A stretch of 64,000 nucleotides of DNA from Clonostachys chloroleuca (Eukaryota; Ascomycota; Sordariomycetes; Hypocreales; Bionectriaceae). Positions 9,915-20,524 of the stretch are shown here, one piece after another. The stretch is taken from the NCBI GenBank assembly GCA_037952775.1, contig JBANAY010000004.1, positions 9,052,001-9,116,000 on the forward strand, read 5' to 3'. Both the position numbers and the translations under genes were made by a program. How positions within the stretch are numbered: position 1 is the first letter of the stretch; the number at the start of each line of letters is the position of its first letter. Below the pieces are notes generated by a model. That model had not been told where the DNA came from. It did not search any database and saw only the letters and a list, made by a program, of their open reading frames with translations.

Positions 9915-11729
9915 ATGCACTCTACATCCGGTAAGAGCGACTCAGCCCTGCAGCCACTGCCAGCGTATTGTATGAGGCAAAGCAGGATAATCGACTTCTT
10001 CCCTCGCATCCGAAATGCGCTAGATGCTCACAAACCACTCCCTGTCAGAAGCCCACGGAAGCGACCGCGTCTTTCTTTTCTATCTCTGCCTAGGATAGTC
10101 CGTGAGAATGTGTACAAGTACGCCGGCGTGCCGACACAGATACTCATCGAACTGAACCGATGGTCTAAAGACGATCATCTCTCGGAATTCATGGACGAGT
10201 CGGATACCGAGCTGCTTGGAATTGACACGCTTGACTATTCCCAACTTACTGTCCCTTATGGGCTTCTAGCCTCATCACGCATCGTGCGCGAAGAGGTCGA
10301 GGAGAAGATATATTCCTCAAACATCATCGCTGCCTCGCTATGGCTTCCACGGGGACTACATCCGCTCGAACAGCTAAGCGACGCGTCGTTTAGAGTGCTC
10401 AGAAGTCTGGTGGTGTTTCTATGTCCATGCCATTGCCTCGAGCCGTTTTGTCGGAAGAACTCGTATCAAGCAGATGCAGAACGAGAATACTTCTCAGCGC
10501 ACGAGTACAGACCGCCAAAGGGGCACTCTCGTCAACTCGACTGCATCTCACGAAGGGACAAGGGAACCATCGCGCAGTGGAAGAGAATCTGCGCCCGGCT
10601 CGCCTCCAACGTTCCTCCCGGCCAGTTGGAACTCCACCTCGTGGCAGACGTGGCGAATATGCGGACAGCACAGATGGTCTTGGAACCGCTGCTGGATCTT
10701 TCTGTCCTGAAAGAGGCGGCCATAAGTCTTCGTGACGAACCGAACGAATCCCTTCAAGCTCTAGCACGCAGGACATCACTACGACTCATCGGCACAAGGG
10801 AAGAAGAACCTTTTCAACCCTTTCGCTTCCTGGATCTGCCGTTTGACCTGCAGCTGCAGATACTCAAATTTACGCACCTAAATGTTCCTCATCACATCCG
10901 CTGGGGCCCTTCAGAGAGGTTCTACAGTAGTGACTGGGAATCTTGTACTGGTCAAGAATCCGAACGGGCACGACATCACATGATTCAACCAAAGGTCTTC
11001 TGTCGCAAACAAGGAGCAGCGTACAGTGCACACTGCCAATGCAGCGACTCGCCGGTGCAGCAGTGCTACTTTCTAGTCAGCAAGGCATTCGGTGCTGTTG
11101 CTCGTGCCGTGTTTTACTCGCAGAACAAGTTCGAGGTCGTGCCCTCGGACTCGTATCCGCTGAGGGGTGTGGAACCGAGTGCTGATGACGATATCGATGC
11201 CGATCCTCAAAACAGATGCAAGTTCGTCGTTTCGTCCTTCTTTGGGAGGATGCCCCCCTCTGCGATCCACAGTCTTTCACATGTAAGCCTGGTATTCCCA
11301 CCGATGACGCCGGCATACCTGCTGCCGGAACAGAAAGCCTGGGGAGCGTGGCTGCATGCCGTCGACCTTCTCGAGCAACACGCGAACCTGCCGGGTCTCA
11401 AGCTCGAGATTCACTTTGCCGACCTGGACGTCATGCCTCTAGCAGAACTGTCGGCCCGTCGAACTCGCAGCAATCCGGAGGATGAAAAGGAAATGTTCGA
11501 TGCGTACGTGCGTATCCTCGGGCCGTTGAGGAGGTTGGCCGGGCTGAGGGCCTTCTTCGTCTACGCGGCGTGGCCGACGCACAACGAAGCTGAAGCAGAC
11601 CGGAAAGCGGACGAGACGAAGCTGGAGCAGATGGTCATGGGCGACGGGTACAATTCGACGAATTGGGGGAAATGCGAACGCAGCACTTGGAGTCAGCCAG
11701 ACAGGTTTTGGTGGACACAATATCATTGA
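9915..11729 (+). CDS. Uncharacterised F-box-like protein with a PIP-box motif
   Basis: A single frame of 604 codons. I do not recognise a named family. Two segments look like F-box first helices: LSFLSLPRIVRENVYKYAG (about residues 54-72) and FRFLDLPFDLQLQILKFTHL (about residues 307-326), each preceding a stretch about protein length 'fragments and their classification', typical of ascomycete F-box or DUF proteins that score distances on structures. The N-terminus holds QSRIIDFF at residues 22-29, a perfect match to the PCNA-interacting consensus QxxhxxFF, followed by a basic KRPR patch. The start at 9915 (aagatgcac) is the first ATG, but Met20 is a possible alternative, and both keep the motif. 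Cys-rich stretches (CPCHCLEPFC; CQCSDSPVQQC) could bind metal. A role as a ubiquitin-ligase adaptor is inference only. Confidence 0.72.
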   Translation: MHSTSGKSDSALQPLPAYCMRQSRIIDFFPRIRNALDAHKPLPVRSPRKRPRLSFLSLPRIVRENVYKYAGVPTQILIELNRWSKDDHLSEFMDESDTELLGIDTLDYSQLTVPYGLLASSRIVREEVEEKIYSSNIIAASLWLPRGLHPLEQLSDASFRVLRSLVVFLCPCHCLEPFCRKNSYQADAEREYFSAHEYRPPKGHSRQLDCISRRDKGTIAQWKRICARLASNVPPGQLELHLVADVANMRTAQMVLEPLLDLSVLKEAAISLRDEPNESLQALARRTSLRLIGTREEEPFQPFRFLDLPFDLQLQILKFTHLNVPHHIRWGPSERFYSSDWESCTGQESERARHHMIQPKVFCRKQGAAYSAHCQCSDSPVQQCYFLVSKAFGAVARAVFYSQNKFEVVPSDSYPLRGVEPSADDDIDADPQNRCKFVVSSFFGRMPPSAIHSLSHVSLVFPPMTPAYLLPEQKAWGAWLHAVDLLEQHANLPGLKLEIHFADLDVMPLAELSARRTRSNPEDEKEMFDAYVRILGPLRRLAGLRAFFVYAAWPTHNEAEADRKADETKLEQMVMGDGYNSTNWGKCERSTWSQPDRFWWTQYH

Positions 11730-12452
11730 AAAGACTTGGAGCCGAGGCGCGTCGAGTTTTAATACAACAACGTTCTTGTCCCGTGCCAAGAAAAAGGAAT
11801 AGTAGGGTAGATGATTCAGCTAAATAAAGCCACATCCTCATCTATTGTCACCAGCGACTCCGAATCTGTACATGACTAGTAGTGCGCAATCCTCTAAAGT
11901 GACTAGTTGTATAAGACTTAACAAAAGTGAGGAGCAGGGCATTTAGTCAATCAGATGAGTAAATTAGAAAGAGGTACCTTCATAATCAAAGACGGCAAGG
12001 ATAGTGTCCAGTGAGTGAGACACCGGCTACGGTGCAAGCAATCACATGGCAATGCAATCCATGAAGAGCTGCTTGCATCGCGACTTCATAACTATCTAAT
12101 AAAGTTCACTTTACCTCAAGAGCTGATAGAATAGAAACACTCTCCTCCTCAATGTGCCTCACTTTTCTCACCCTCTTGACAAATAACAAATACAAGCAAG
12201 CACTCAATCAAGGGACCCCATGCTAGGGGCTATGAGACAACCTCCAGTCACTGGGCTGTTGGTCGCTAGAATTGAATAACCAAGATGCATAACAATATGC
12301 CAAAAAAAAAAAAAATCCAAATCAATTAGACGAGGATCATCTCTCCATCAAAATAACAAGTGACAATCTGCATCATCCGCGTATTATCCAAGAAAAAGGC
12401 AAAGAAAGAAAGAAAGAGAGCAAAGGGGACGAGTGCCAATAGGAGATTGATT
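11730..12452. other. Spacer between convergent F-box-like gene and SPE2
   Basis: About 720 bp with no coding signal. A run of 14 A lies near 12301, close to the expected SPE2 3' end, and A/G-rich repeats (aaagaaagaaagaaag) follow at about 12400. Confidence 0.6.
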
Positions 12453-14067
12453 TTACTCATCCTCGCCGACGCGGGCTCCCTTGGTCCCAGTCCACCCGTC
12501 GCGCTCATAGAAGCGGAAGACCAGATCGTACTCCTCAAAGTCATGGACGATTCGGTCAACGCGACGGTAACCCCTGACAGGGTCGACAAGCTTCTGTTTG
12601 AGCGGACCGTTGCCATTGCCCATGCCATATGGGTTGGCGCTCTTGCCCTTGCCTTCAAACAGGGTCACGCTGAACCGGCCAGGCTTGAAGATGTTGACAA
12701 CATTCTCAATGATCTCCGCCGTGGAGCGGCCAGAGGCTCCGGCGGGCACATTGGTCTCAAACGAGGCAAAAGAGCACTCCGGCTCAGGCGTGACGTGCAC
12801 CGTGAAGTAGTGACCGGCATCCTTCTCATCCTTCCCGCCCTCAGAAGGATGGGCTGCCGGGATCACGCCATTGGCGGAGAAGCCGCAAGGGCCAAAGAGA
12901 TAGGCATCAACGCGAGCATCGGGGTAGGTGCCGGTTGGGTAGACGTCGGAGAGGCCGCAGTTCTCCGAGACAACGGTGCCTAGCGCATGGCCCTCAGTAG
13001 TGAGAGCTTCGATGGGATCCAGCTTCTGAGGCTCGCCATCTAGTTCCATTTCCTCCCCATTTCCAAAAACATCCAATTCGTCAAGGGCACCAAGGCTGCC
13101 AACTGCCTTGTCCCGAGCCTGCTTCGCCTCGGCAGCCAACTTATCGCTCGCGACCGCACTCGCGTGCGAAAGATAAAACTGCTTGGCATTCTCGGGATCG
13201 AGGTCCGTCATGAGGATCTCGAGCGTCTCGTCGCTGTGCTCATCGTACATTCCAGCTCCGACCAAAGCTGTGCCAGCCGGGATCTTGACATGGCGGCCAG
13301 CTACAGGCTCCAAGGCCTCGGACTCAGGGGTCCGAGGAGGAGTCAGGGCTTGGTTGGGAGAGGTGATGTAGAGATACCAGTGGTCACCATTCATCTTGCC
13401 CACCATGTAGGCGCTCCCTCCATCGAACGTGTCATCGAGAAACTTGACCTCTTGCTTCCAGCTGCGGTGGGGGCCACGCTGCTTGTCCGGGAACAGGAAG
13501 TTCTTGCGGCTGTAAAAGACCCGGTAAGGGGTGGCAGCGGCATGAATATCGGTGACCGAGGCCGCATTGTGGAATGGGAATCCAGCCTCGGTGGCAGCAA
13601 TGTGAAGCATGCGGCGGAGACCCAAGAGCAATGTGGTTGTGCCACAGGTCTTGAGAATCAGCTTGTGGGGGAAGACGAAGAAGCTGGACTCGGAGAGAAG
13701 GTAGGCATCCACAGGATCAGACTTGAGCACGGAAAGGATCTTGCAATTAACCATGTCCAACATGGTGACCCAAGTATCGGCGTGAACGGTCTTCAGACCG
13801 TCGGGACGAGCGCCAGGCGGGAGCGCCGTGGCGCTTGGGGCGAACCACACCTCAAGGAGCTTCTCAGGGCCTAGTAGTTATATAGTTAGTATCGTGAGAG
13901 CAAAATCCAAGCGATATTAGGACTGCCGCTGTCGCAGAGGGAGCAAACGTACCTTCGAAGGCATTGGAAGAGTCGAGATCGGCAGCAACATCATGATTAA
14001 TAGTCAAATGAGGTGTCGCATCCGACGGCGAGAAGGTGTAGTTGTTGGGAACCGACTGGCTGATCAT
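12453..14067 (-). CDS. SPE2: S-adenosylmethionine decarboxylase proenzyme
   Basis: Two exons, 13953-14067 and 12453-13870, with an 82-nt intron (GTACGT...CTACTAG), give 510 residues. The join makes the conserved N-terminal FEGPEKLLEVWF. The enzyme decarboxylates S-adenosylmethionine to supply aminopropyl groups for spermidine and spermine synthesis. It is made as a proenzyme that cleaves itself between Glu and Ser in YLLSESS, the Ser becoming the pyruvoyl cofactor. CGTTTLLLGL carries the conserved Cys. Downstream are YMVGKMNGDHWYLY, and HYFTVHVTPEPECSFASFE near the C-terminal half. Length is typical for filamentous fungi, which carry inserts relative to yeast. Upstream sequence may hold a leader intron or uORF (see findings). 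Confidence 0.95.
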
Positions 14068-16653
14068 ACTCGTAGCGGCGAGGGGTCGTCGACTTCAATT
14101 GAGTAGCTACAGAGACGGATGGGCGATCACGAGAGATCGGAGAATGGGATCGGGAGGCGGATTGTGTGTCTTTGCCCGTATGGCAGAGTCCGCGGAGCAC
14201 TAGCTGCCACTCAAACAGACCTTGCGGCGTCCGTTTGAGAGAGTAGGCCCACAGGAGGGTAGGGCTCGTAAATGCTGGCGGAAGCCAGCTGCAATCAGTT
14301 ATATGATGGAGTCGGTCTAACGTCTCTGTAGAGGGACGTTATGGAGGCTGGAGACGAAGCTTGACGAAGCTACCAAAGCGAGGTTGGATGTTGGCAAGAG
14401 GATCCGGATGTCTGGGGGCGGAATGGCGGACGAAGCTGCTGGAAGCTGCTGTAATGTTGCGGTATCTGGTGGTGGTGCTTGAATATCCCGAAGGGGTGCT
14501 ATCGAGGCCTGGGTGGACGTTAGCAGGAGAGAGGCATGATTGGAAAAGACGGAAGCACGCAAGCAGAAACATACTTGGAAGGGCGGGAAAAGAGGAACCG
14601 AAGGAGGTCTGTCGAGGGCATAGAAGGCCAGAGGAGGTGAAACAAGAGTCAGGCGGGCAAGACGGTCGCGGGATGGTTCACGGCCGTCTCAAGAGGTGTG
14701 CTGGGTTATCCAGAGGACTAGTGATGTAATTTTGACATTGATGAAAGGGGACGGAATCTAGCAACGGATCAAAACACAACTTGAGCTGTTGAGAGGAGAA
14801 ACAAGCTTTGGTGGTCGTGTGAGTTGATGCCCAGTTGGGATTGTGGCTTGGTCGCGGGGAGGCAGAAACTGAAGCTTCAGCTTATCTAGCGGAAATAGGG
14901 GGCTGGCGGCGAGCTGACGCAGGATGGTTGTTTGTTGTTTGTGATTGCTTCCGAATGCAAAGTCGGTGAGAGATTAATGAGGAGGATTGAGAGGTGATGG
15001 ATCGGATCGAGAACAGAAAGCTGAAGTACGGCGAGTGAAGTACCTCGAGGTCACGCACAAAACGGAGCTGGCAGATTGGCCAGCGAGCGTCATGCTACTG
15101 CCAATAGCGGGGGCGGGCAAAAAAAATTAGGAAAAATTCTGGCGCACAGGCGGGGCCCCTTCCTCCAGCGTCATAGGTGCCCGCTGCACTGTTCCACTAC
15201 CTGTAGCTGCCGCATAGCGCTGGCGAATTCGCTGCGGCGGTTGGTGCGAATAAGCGGGGCCTCCCGGGCGCTGGCCCTGGTGCAGAACCTGAGCTTTTCC
15301 GCGCCCACGTTGATTGGGCTGAGCTCAACTTCACGAGCCAGCCCAACCATTCGGAACAGAGGCGAGGGTAAGAATCATTCCATTCTGGCCACAACCCTCG
15401 CCTGCGGTACATCCTCCGGGAGCCGGCCAGTCCCTCCTACAGCAAGGACATCCCGACAGCATCCACTGCATGAGCAAGACAAGGTTCGGTACCTAATGAC
15501 CATCCATACCAACCAAAACCTTGGAATATGTGGATATCCCAGACCGATGCAGCACCACCTCAGCCATTGGCAGTCGCGACGTCAATCGAGGGCACAAACC
15601 AAGCACTTGCGACATCCGCTGCACAAACGACAGACCACCACCAAGGGGCGATGGCCGACCCGTGAGACACCAACAAGCCGCGCGTCACCCTGACATGCAG
15701 ATGATTATTCAATATACCCCAAACAGCCAAAATACGGTGAATTGCAACATCGATGCCGATTGCGTATTTATCCAATTGGCCCAACGCTGGCCATCGAAAG
15801 CTTCGTACCCTCCTTGTCACTGCAAACAACCATTATATTCGGGCCTACCCTGTACCCACGCAGGAATTGGCTTGTTTCTCTTAGTTACCTTGCGTAGGTA
15901 GTTTGCTGCAATATCAATCACAATAGATGTCACTTGTCGTAGCAAACAATGTTGCTCTCAATGTTGCTCTATTGACCCAAACCAGGCCTTCAGGGTTGTG
16001 CCGCTGTGGTCATACCCTGGTCCCTGTTCCACACCCGGCAGGGAAGATCGCACGGAAGCTTCCCCAGTCGGGTTTTTTCCCATATGTCATGATACATATC
16101 GCAGGACAGTTCTGGAAATTCGATTGCCAGGTTATCTAATTTCCATCTTGAGCTGCGATGGCGTCTTCGCATTTTCGCAGCAATGGGGTTTCTAGCTATT
16201 ACTAATAAGCATCTATCGCGCAATACGTCCGTCTTGGTCATCATGGTACGGGAAAGGCAAACTTGGCTGTTCAATTATTCTGATTTTGTGCTCTGTGCTT
16301 TGTGTTCTATTGTGGCCCAGACTCTCTGCTACCATTCCTCTTTTACAGCAGCTACAGTGCGTGACCTTGCGGTCTACAATCTTGCTATCACAGGTCTCTG
16401 ATTGAGTGCTAGCGAGGAAGCGATGGCTTTGGATGGATCGCGGGCCGAAGAGTTGTTGACAGTGCAATGCCTCTTTGGTAAGTTGGAACCCTCTATACGC
16501 CTAGACAGACGCGGGGATATCCAAGCCCATTGCACTGAATCGGGAAGTGTCGTAGCCCTGGTTGGAAGGGAGAGAGCCGTCGAGACGCAGCGGATCGTAG
16601 GTCGCAATCGCAGAAAGTTGAGATAGATCTTCATCCCAATAGAGTACCGCATC
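14068..16653. other. Gene-free spacer between CFD1 and SPE2
   Basis: About 2.6 kb. The part nearest SPE2 (14068 to about 15050) is probably its promoter and leader: it has no ATG on the sense strand for some 500 bp. The 205-codon open frame at 15076-15693 on the plus strand is compositionally random-looking (Arg/Ser/His-rich) and I do not support it. Nothing else recognisable. Confidence 0.55.
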
Positions 16654-17619
16654 TCACCTCCCATCCCCTGCCTGAACAGCCTGCACCACCTGTTCAGTGA
16701 TGCCCTGGAAAAGATGGAACAGCAGGCAATCCTTGTACTTTTCGGCCAGCGTGCCATCCTTACTGCCCGCTTGCCCGCCGTTGGAGATATCCCGGCCGTT
16801 GACGACCGTTCCCTCCGGGTACGTCGGCCGCATCCCTTCCTCAATTAGCGCAACAAACTGCGCGTCAATCGGCACCGACCCGAGGAACGGCACCCGGAAC
16901 TCCTCGGCCATCTTCTTGCCGCCGCCGGACTGGAAGATGTCGGTGCACTCCGAGCAGTGCGGGCAGACGAACCCGCTCATGTTCTCCACGACGCCGAGCA
17001 CGCGCAGCCCCGTCTTGGTGCAAAAGTTGAGCTCCTTACGCACGTCCGCCGTCGCGACCGCCTGCGGCGTCGTCACCACTACCGCGCCGGCCACCTGGCC
17101 CGGGAGCGCATCCCGCTGCAGCGTCTCGGCCAGGGATATGTGCTCGTCGCTGGTGCCCGGCGGGGTGTCGATGAGGAGGTAGTCCGTCGGAGCCCACAGG
17201 GCGTCGCTTAGGAACTGTCGGATCATGGCCGTCTTCTTGGGCCCGCGCCATACCACGGCGTCACCCCGCTTCGGGAGCAGGAAGCCCAGGCTCATGGCGT
17301 GGAGGCTTCCGATGCCCCTTTCCTCGTCCGCTTCGTGCACGAGGACGGGGGCCCAGCCGTCAGGCACTTGCGTCACTTTGGAGGCTTCGATGGAGAGCAT
17401 TCGTGGGATCGAGGGGCCGGTCAGGTCGACGTCGAGGATGCCCACCGAGTGGCCGGCTAGGGAGAGGGAGAGGGCGAGCTGGGTGGTGACGGACGATTTG
17501 CCGACGCCGCCTTTGCCGGAGAGGACCTAAGATGTGCCTCTGAGTTAGAGAAGATGTGCGAGCGGTCCAGGTGAGGGCGTACATACCAGCACAATGTGCT
17601 TGACATTCTGGAGACCCAT
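16654..17619 (-). CDS. CFD1: Cytosolic Fe-S cluster assembly factor CFD1 (NUBP2-type P-loop ATPase)
   Basis: Exon 1 is only 11 codons (17587-17619, [11 protein letters not shown]); a 60-nt intron (GTATGT...TTAG) joins it to exon 2 at 16654-17526, giving 301 residues. The junction restores [12 protein letters not shown], the deviant Walker A of MinD/Mrp ATPases. Later motifs are [27 protein letters not shown] and [17 protein letters not shown], whose CPHC motif provides cluster ligands. With Nbp35 this protein forms the scaffold that assembles [4Fe-4S] clusters for cytosolic and nuclear proteins. The absence of an N-terminal four-Cys cluster separates it from Nbp35. Confidence 0.94.
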
Positions 17620-19486
17620 GATGCCAATCCGCTATCAACGGCGAGAGCAACGAACTTTAGCGCTAATCAAAGCGGATAGTAATACCTCTATGCTTTCAGA
17701 ATTACAGGCTGTCAAGAGAGGCTTTGGGAATGGGGGTTGGGGGTGGTCGAGAGTTGACCAAGTGCGACTCTTTGGTGATTATCAAGCAACATTTCGACTG
17801 GCGATGGGCTGGTCTAGGTCGAAGATTGCAGAAGCGAATGACATGAGTCGGATTGCAAGGCTGGTGGATGTCATAACCCCCACCACGGCTTTGCCCCGCT
17901 GAAATTAGCGATCAACCCCTCCCCCGGTTCCACTTGAGCATCTGGCCTACCCTACACCACTCCCCTGGGATAGAATAACGAAGCAGTTGCGAATCTCGAA
18001 GACAATTATCGACCTACCGTAGTGATTTTGGCCGTTTTCCACTTCCCTCTTTGCCACTGAAACTTTGTCGGTTCTGGTTAAATTACATCCACGTATTAGA
18101 TCTGGCCTACAGACGTTATTGATTTCTATGTTTCAATACGTATGCCTGTCGACCTTCCTCCTCCTTGAACCGAAAACATCATGGCAGACCACTCGCCCGC
18201 GACTCGCAGCAATGATCGATCGTAAAATCTCGCTGGCGTCCTGAGACTCTACGAAGTCAATCCTCGCTCTTCCCTTCAAGAACCCTGGTCGCATTGCCAC
18301 CTCCATATTGATCTAGAGTCCGGGAAGATCAAGATGGAAGCAGCCGATCCTGCTCCTCGTCTTCAACCTCAGGCTCGCTCTCACCCACCAGACCAGTTTC
18401 GACCTTGATCCCTCGACGTCATTTCTAGGAGACTCCATCGCTAAACCGACCTCGGACTCCGGCACTTCGGTCTCGGCAGCTTAGGGCAACTCGCTCCTCT
18501 TCTCCGGGTTGAAACGTCGAGAATTGCACAAAGGTCGCTTCCCACAAGAGATCAGGATCGCCAGTGAGATCATGCCCGCCTATCATTGTAGTGTGTAGGG
18601 AGGCGGTGCTGTCTCGACCCATTCTTCGGCGGCTCCATACTCGCAGCTCCATGTCTACAGCTTGTCGTTGTAGTGCCAATGCGCCATTCAGACACCCGTT
18701 CAATCCTCTTTTCCGGCGAACATCGGGACCACCAACCGGTCTTCCACAGAGCACCTGGATGCTGATAGGCACCTCATATGGCGATTCAGGAACACGATCC
18801 GAGCCCCGTCTCTCAATGAAGCGATCCCTTCCACGAGAAAGTAAGGAAAGGGGCTGAGCTTTTGATAACCGCCACCATCCTTTTATTGTCCCATGTCACC
18901 AGCGAGAGGAGAAGGTGTTTGTGATCCAGCACAGCAAAGCCATCCCATTCCTCATCAAAGGAACGAAACAGTTGGCTTAATCTTAAATTACTATTCAAAC
19001 TAGAGGGCCAAAAAAGGATATCATGCCCCACGTATGCAAAGACCAACGGAACCGATCCGTTCCCCAATTGATGCCGCCTCGGTATATAAACCCCGCCGTC
19101 GAGGTTCCCAAGACGCCGCCTCCCCCATAAAAAACCAAACCACCAAGAAGCTTTCCCGAAGCTCCTTATTTTTTGATGACACGACACTCTTCGCCCACCG
19201 GTGCCTAAAGCGGCCCGCCGGAATGCCTAGATCGGATCGCCGTCCGTATAGGCCCTCCTAAAACGCCGAGTGTCATATGGATGAGGAGCGACCATTCCCG
19301 TTGAGCTCCCATGGAAAATGAAAACCAAGCCGAAAAACAAAGGCAAAAGCAAAAAGCAAGAAAATTCAAAGACAAAGGAAATAAGTAGAGGAAAGAGAGG
19401 AGATAGATAATAAAGGAAAATAATGCAAATAAAGATCGTGAAGCAAAAGTGATTGTAGAGGAGTGTTGCAGAGGAGTGTTCCTCTC
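17620..19486. other. Gene-free spacer upstream of CFD1
   Basis: About 1.9 kb. Short open frames occur on both strands, but none has family resemblance, splice support or a convincing start. The segment 19020-19480 borders the 3' end of the membrane-protein gene and has AT-rich tracts compatible with a 3' UTR. Confidence 0.5.
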
Positions 19487-20524
19487 TTAGGCCTTGCCCT
19501 TGTTCTGGCCCTTGGCGATGGCGTCCTTCTCAGACTCGCTGATGAACCTGATGGAGTCCTTGTGGTATGCGACGATGGGGCGGTCGTCGTTGCAGAAGCC
19601 CAGCAGCTCCGCGTTCCTCGGCAGCATGTCCTTGCCGAAGCGGTTGGAGAACCGGACAATGGGGCCGCCCTCGACCGTGAAGCCGATGAACTCGCCGTGG
19701 ACGGCGTCGTCTTCGTCTGCGTCTTCCGGTGCTTGGATGGTGTTCCTGTGAGGAGCTTGCGTTAGTCTACTGTTCAGGCAAGACGGGATACTTGCGAGTG
19801 AATGACTTACGCCTGGCTCATTGGTGGACCTTGGTTGATATCGTCGTCATCGTCATCCGAGTTCCTCGCGCGGTACTTCTTGATTCGCGTCTTGGTGCAA
19901 TCGTGGAAGAGATGCAGAAACCCGGCGATGACGAGGACTGGGGTTCCCAGGGCGAGTGCCCACGGTCTGAATGATCGAGTTAGAACATGGAGTTTGAGCA
20001 ACAAGTGACGGGCCAGGGCTACTTACGGGTGCTTCCGGTCGTTGAGGGCGTGCGCGAGGGCCAGGATGATGCCGACCATGGCGATCAGAGACCCGACCTG
20101 GATCATGGTCCATGTGGACCAGTAGAGCGACATGAGGTCCTCGCCATCACAGAACTGGAGTGCTAGGAGCGAGTACGCCTCCATGATGACGATTGTGGTC
20201 GACACCGCAACACATCCGAGGCAGAGAAATATGTAGAGCCGCAGGCTCTTTGACCGTTTTCGTTTCTCATCGCTGAACTGCTCTATGGCCTTTTGTCCTC
20301 TACGACAACGGGAAGAAAAGGATGTTAGCAAGTGTACGACGTATGGTTCGGTGAACCAAGAGGGGACAAATGTACCTCGTGAATGTCCATGAGGCGAGGA
20401 AGAGAACCACCAGGTTGCTCATGAACAGGGTCCAGTAGATGATCTTGAACTGCCATCTCACCATGTGCGAGGCAAACTGGGCGTATTTCTGGCAGAGCTC
20501 TGGATCCTTGACGAACGAAGACAT
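19487..20524 (-). CDS. Uncharacterised four-TM membrane protein with acidic C-terminal domain
   Basis: Four exons (20376-20524, 20027-20299, 19811-19966, 19487-19745) with introns of 76, 60 and 65 nt give 278 residues; every junction keeps frame. Hydrophobic segments are IIYWTLFMSNLVVLFLASW, LYIFLCLGCVAVSTTIVIM, MIQVGSLIAMVGIILALAHA and ALALGTPVLVIAGFLHLF. A run of six Asp follows (NSDDDDDDINQ), then a cytosolic-looking domain (HGEFIGFTVEGGPIVRFSNRF). I do not recognise the family and assign no function. The first exon starts at MSSFVKDPELCQKYAQF, the only Met compatible with the splice pattern. Confidence 0.8.

Noticed and set aside
14068..14200. Open frame overlapping the SPE2 start, read as a uORF
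   Set aside because: It begins with GTG, not ATG, and there is no ATG on the sense strand in this stretch.
15076..15693. 205-codon plus-strand frame in the SPE2-CFD1 spacer
   Set aside because: Composition is random-like, with no domain, splice pattern or plausible partner exons.
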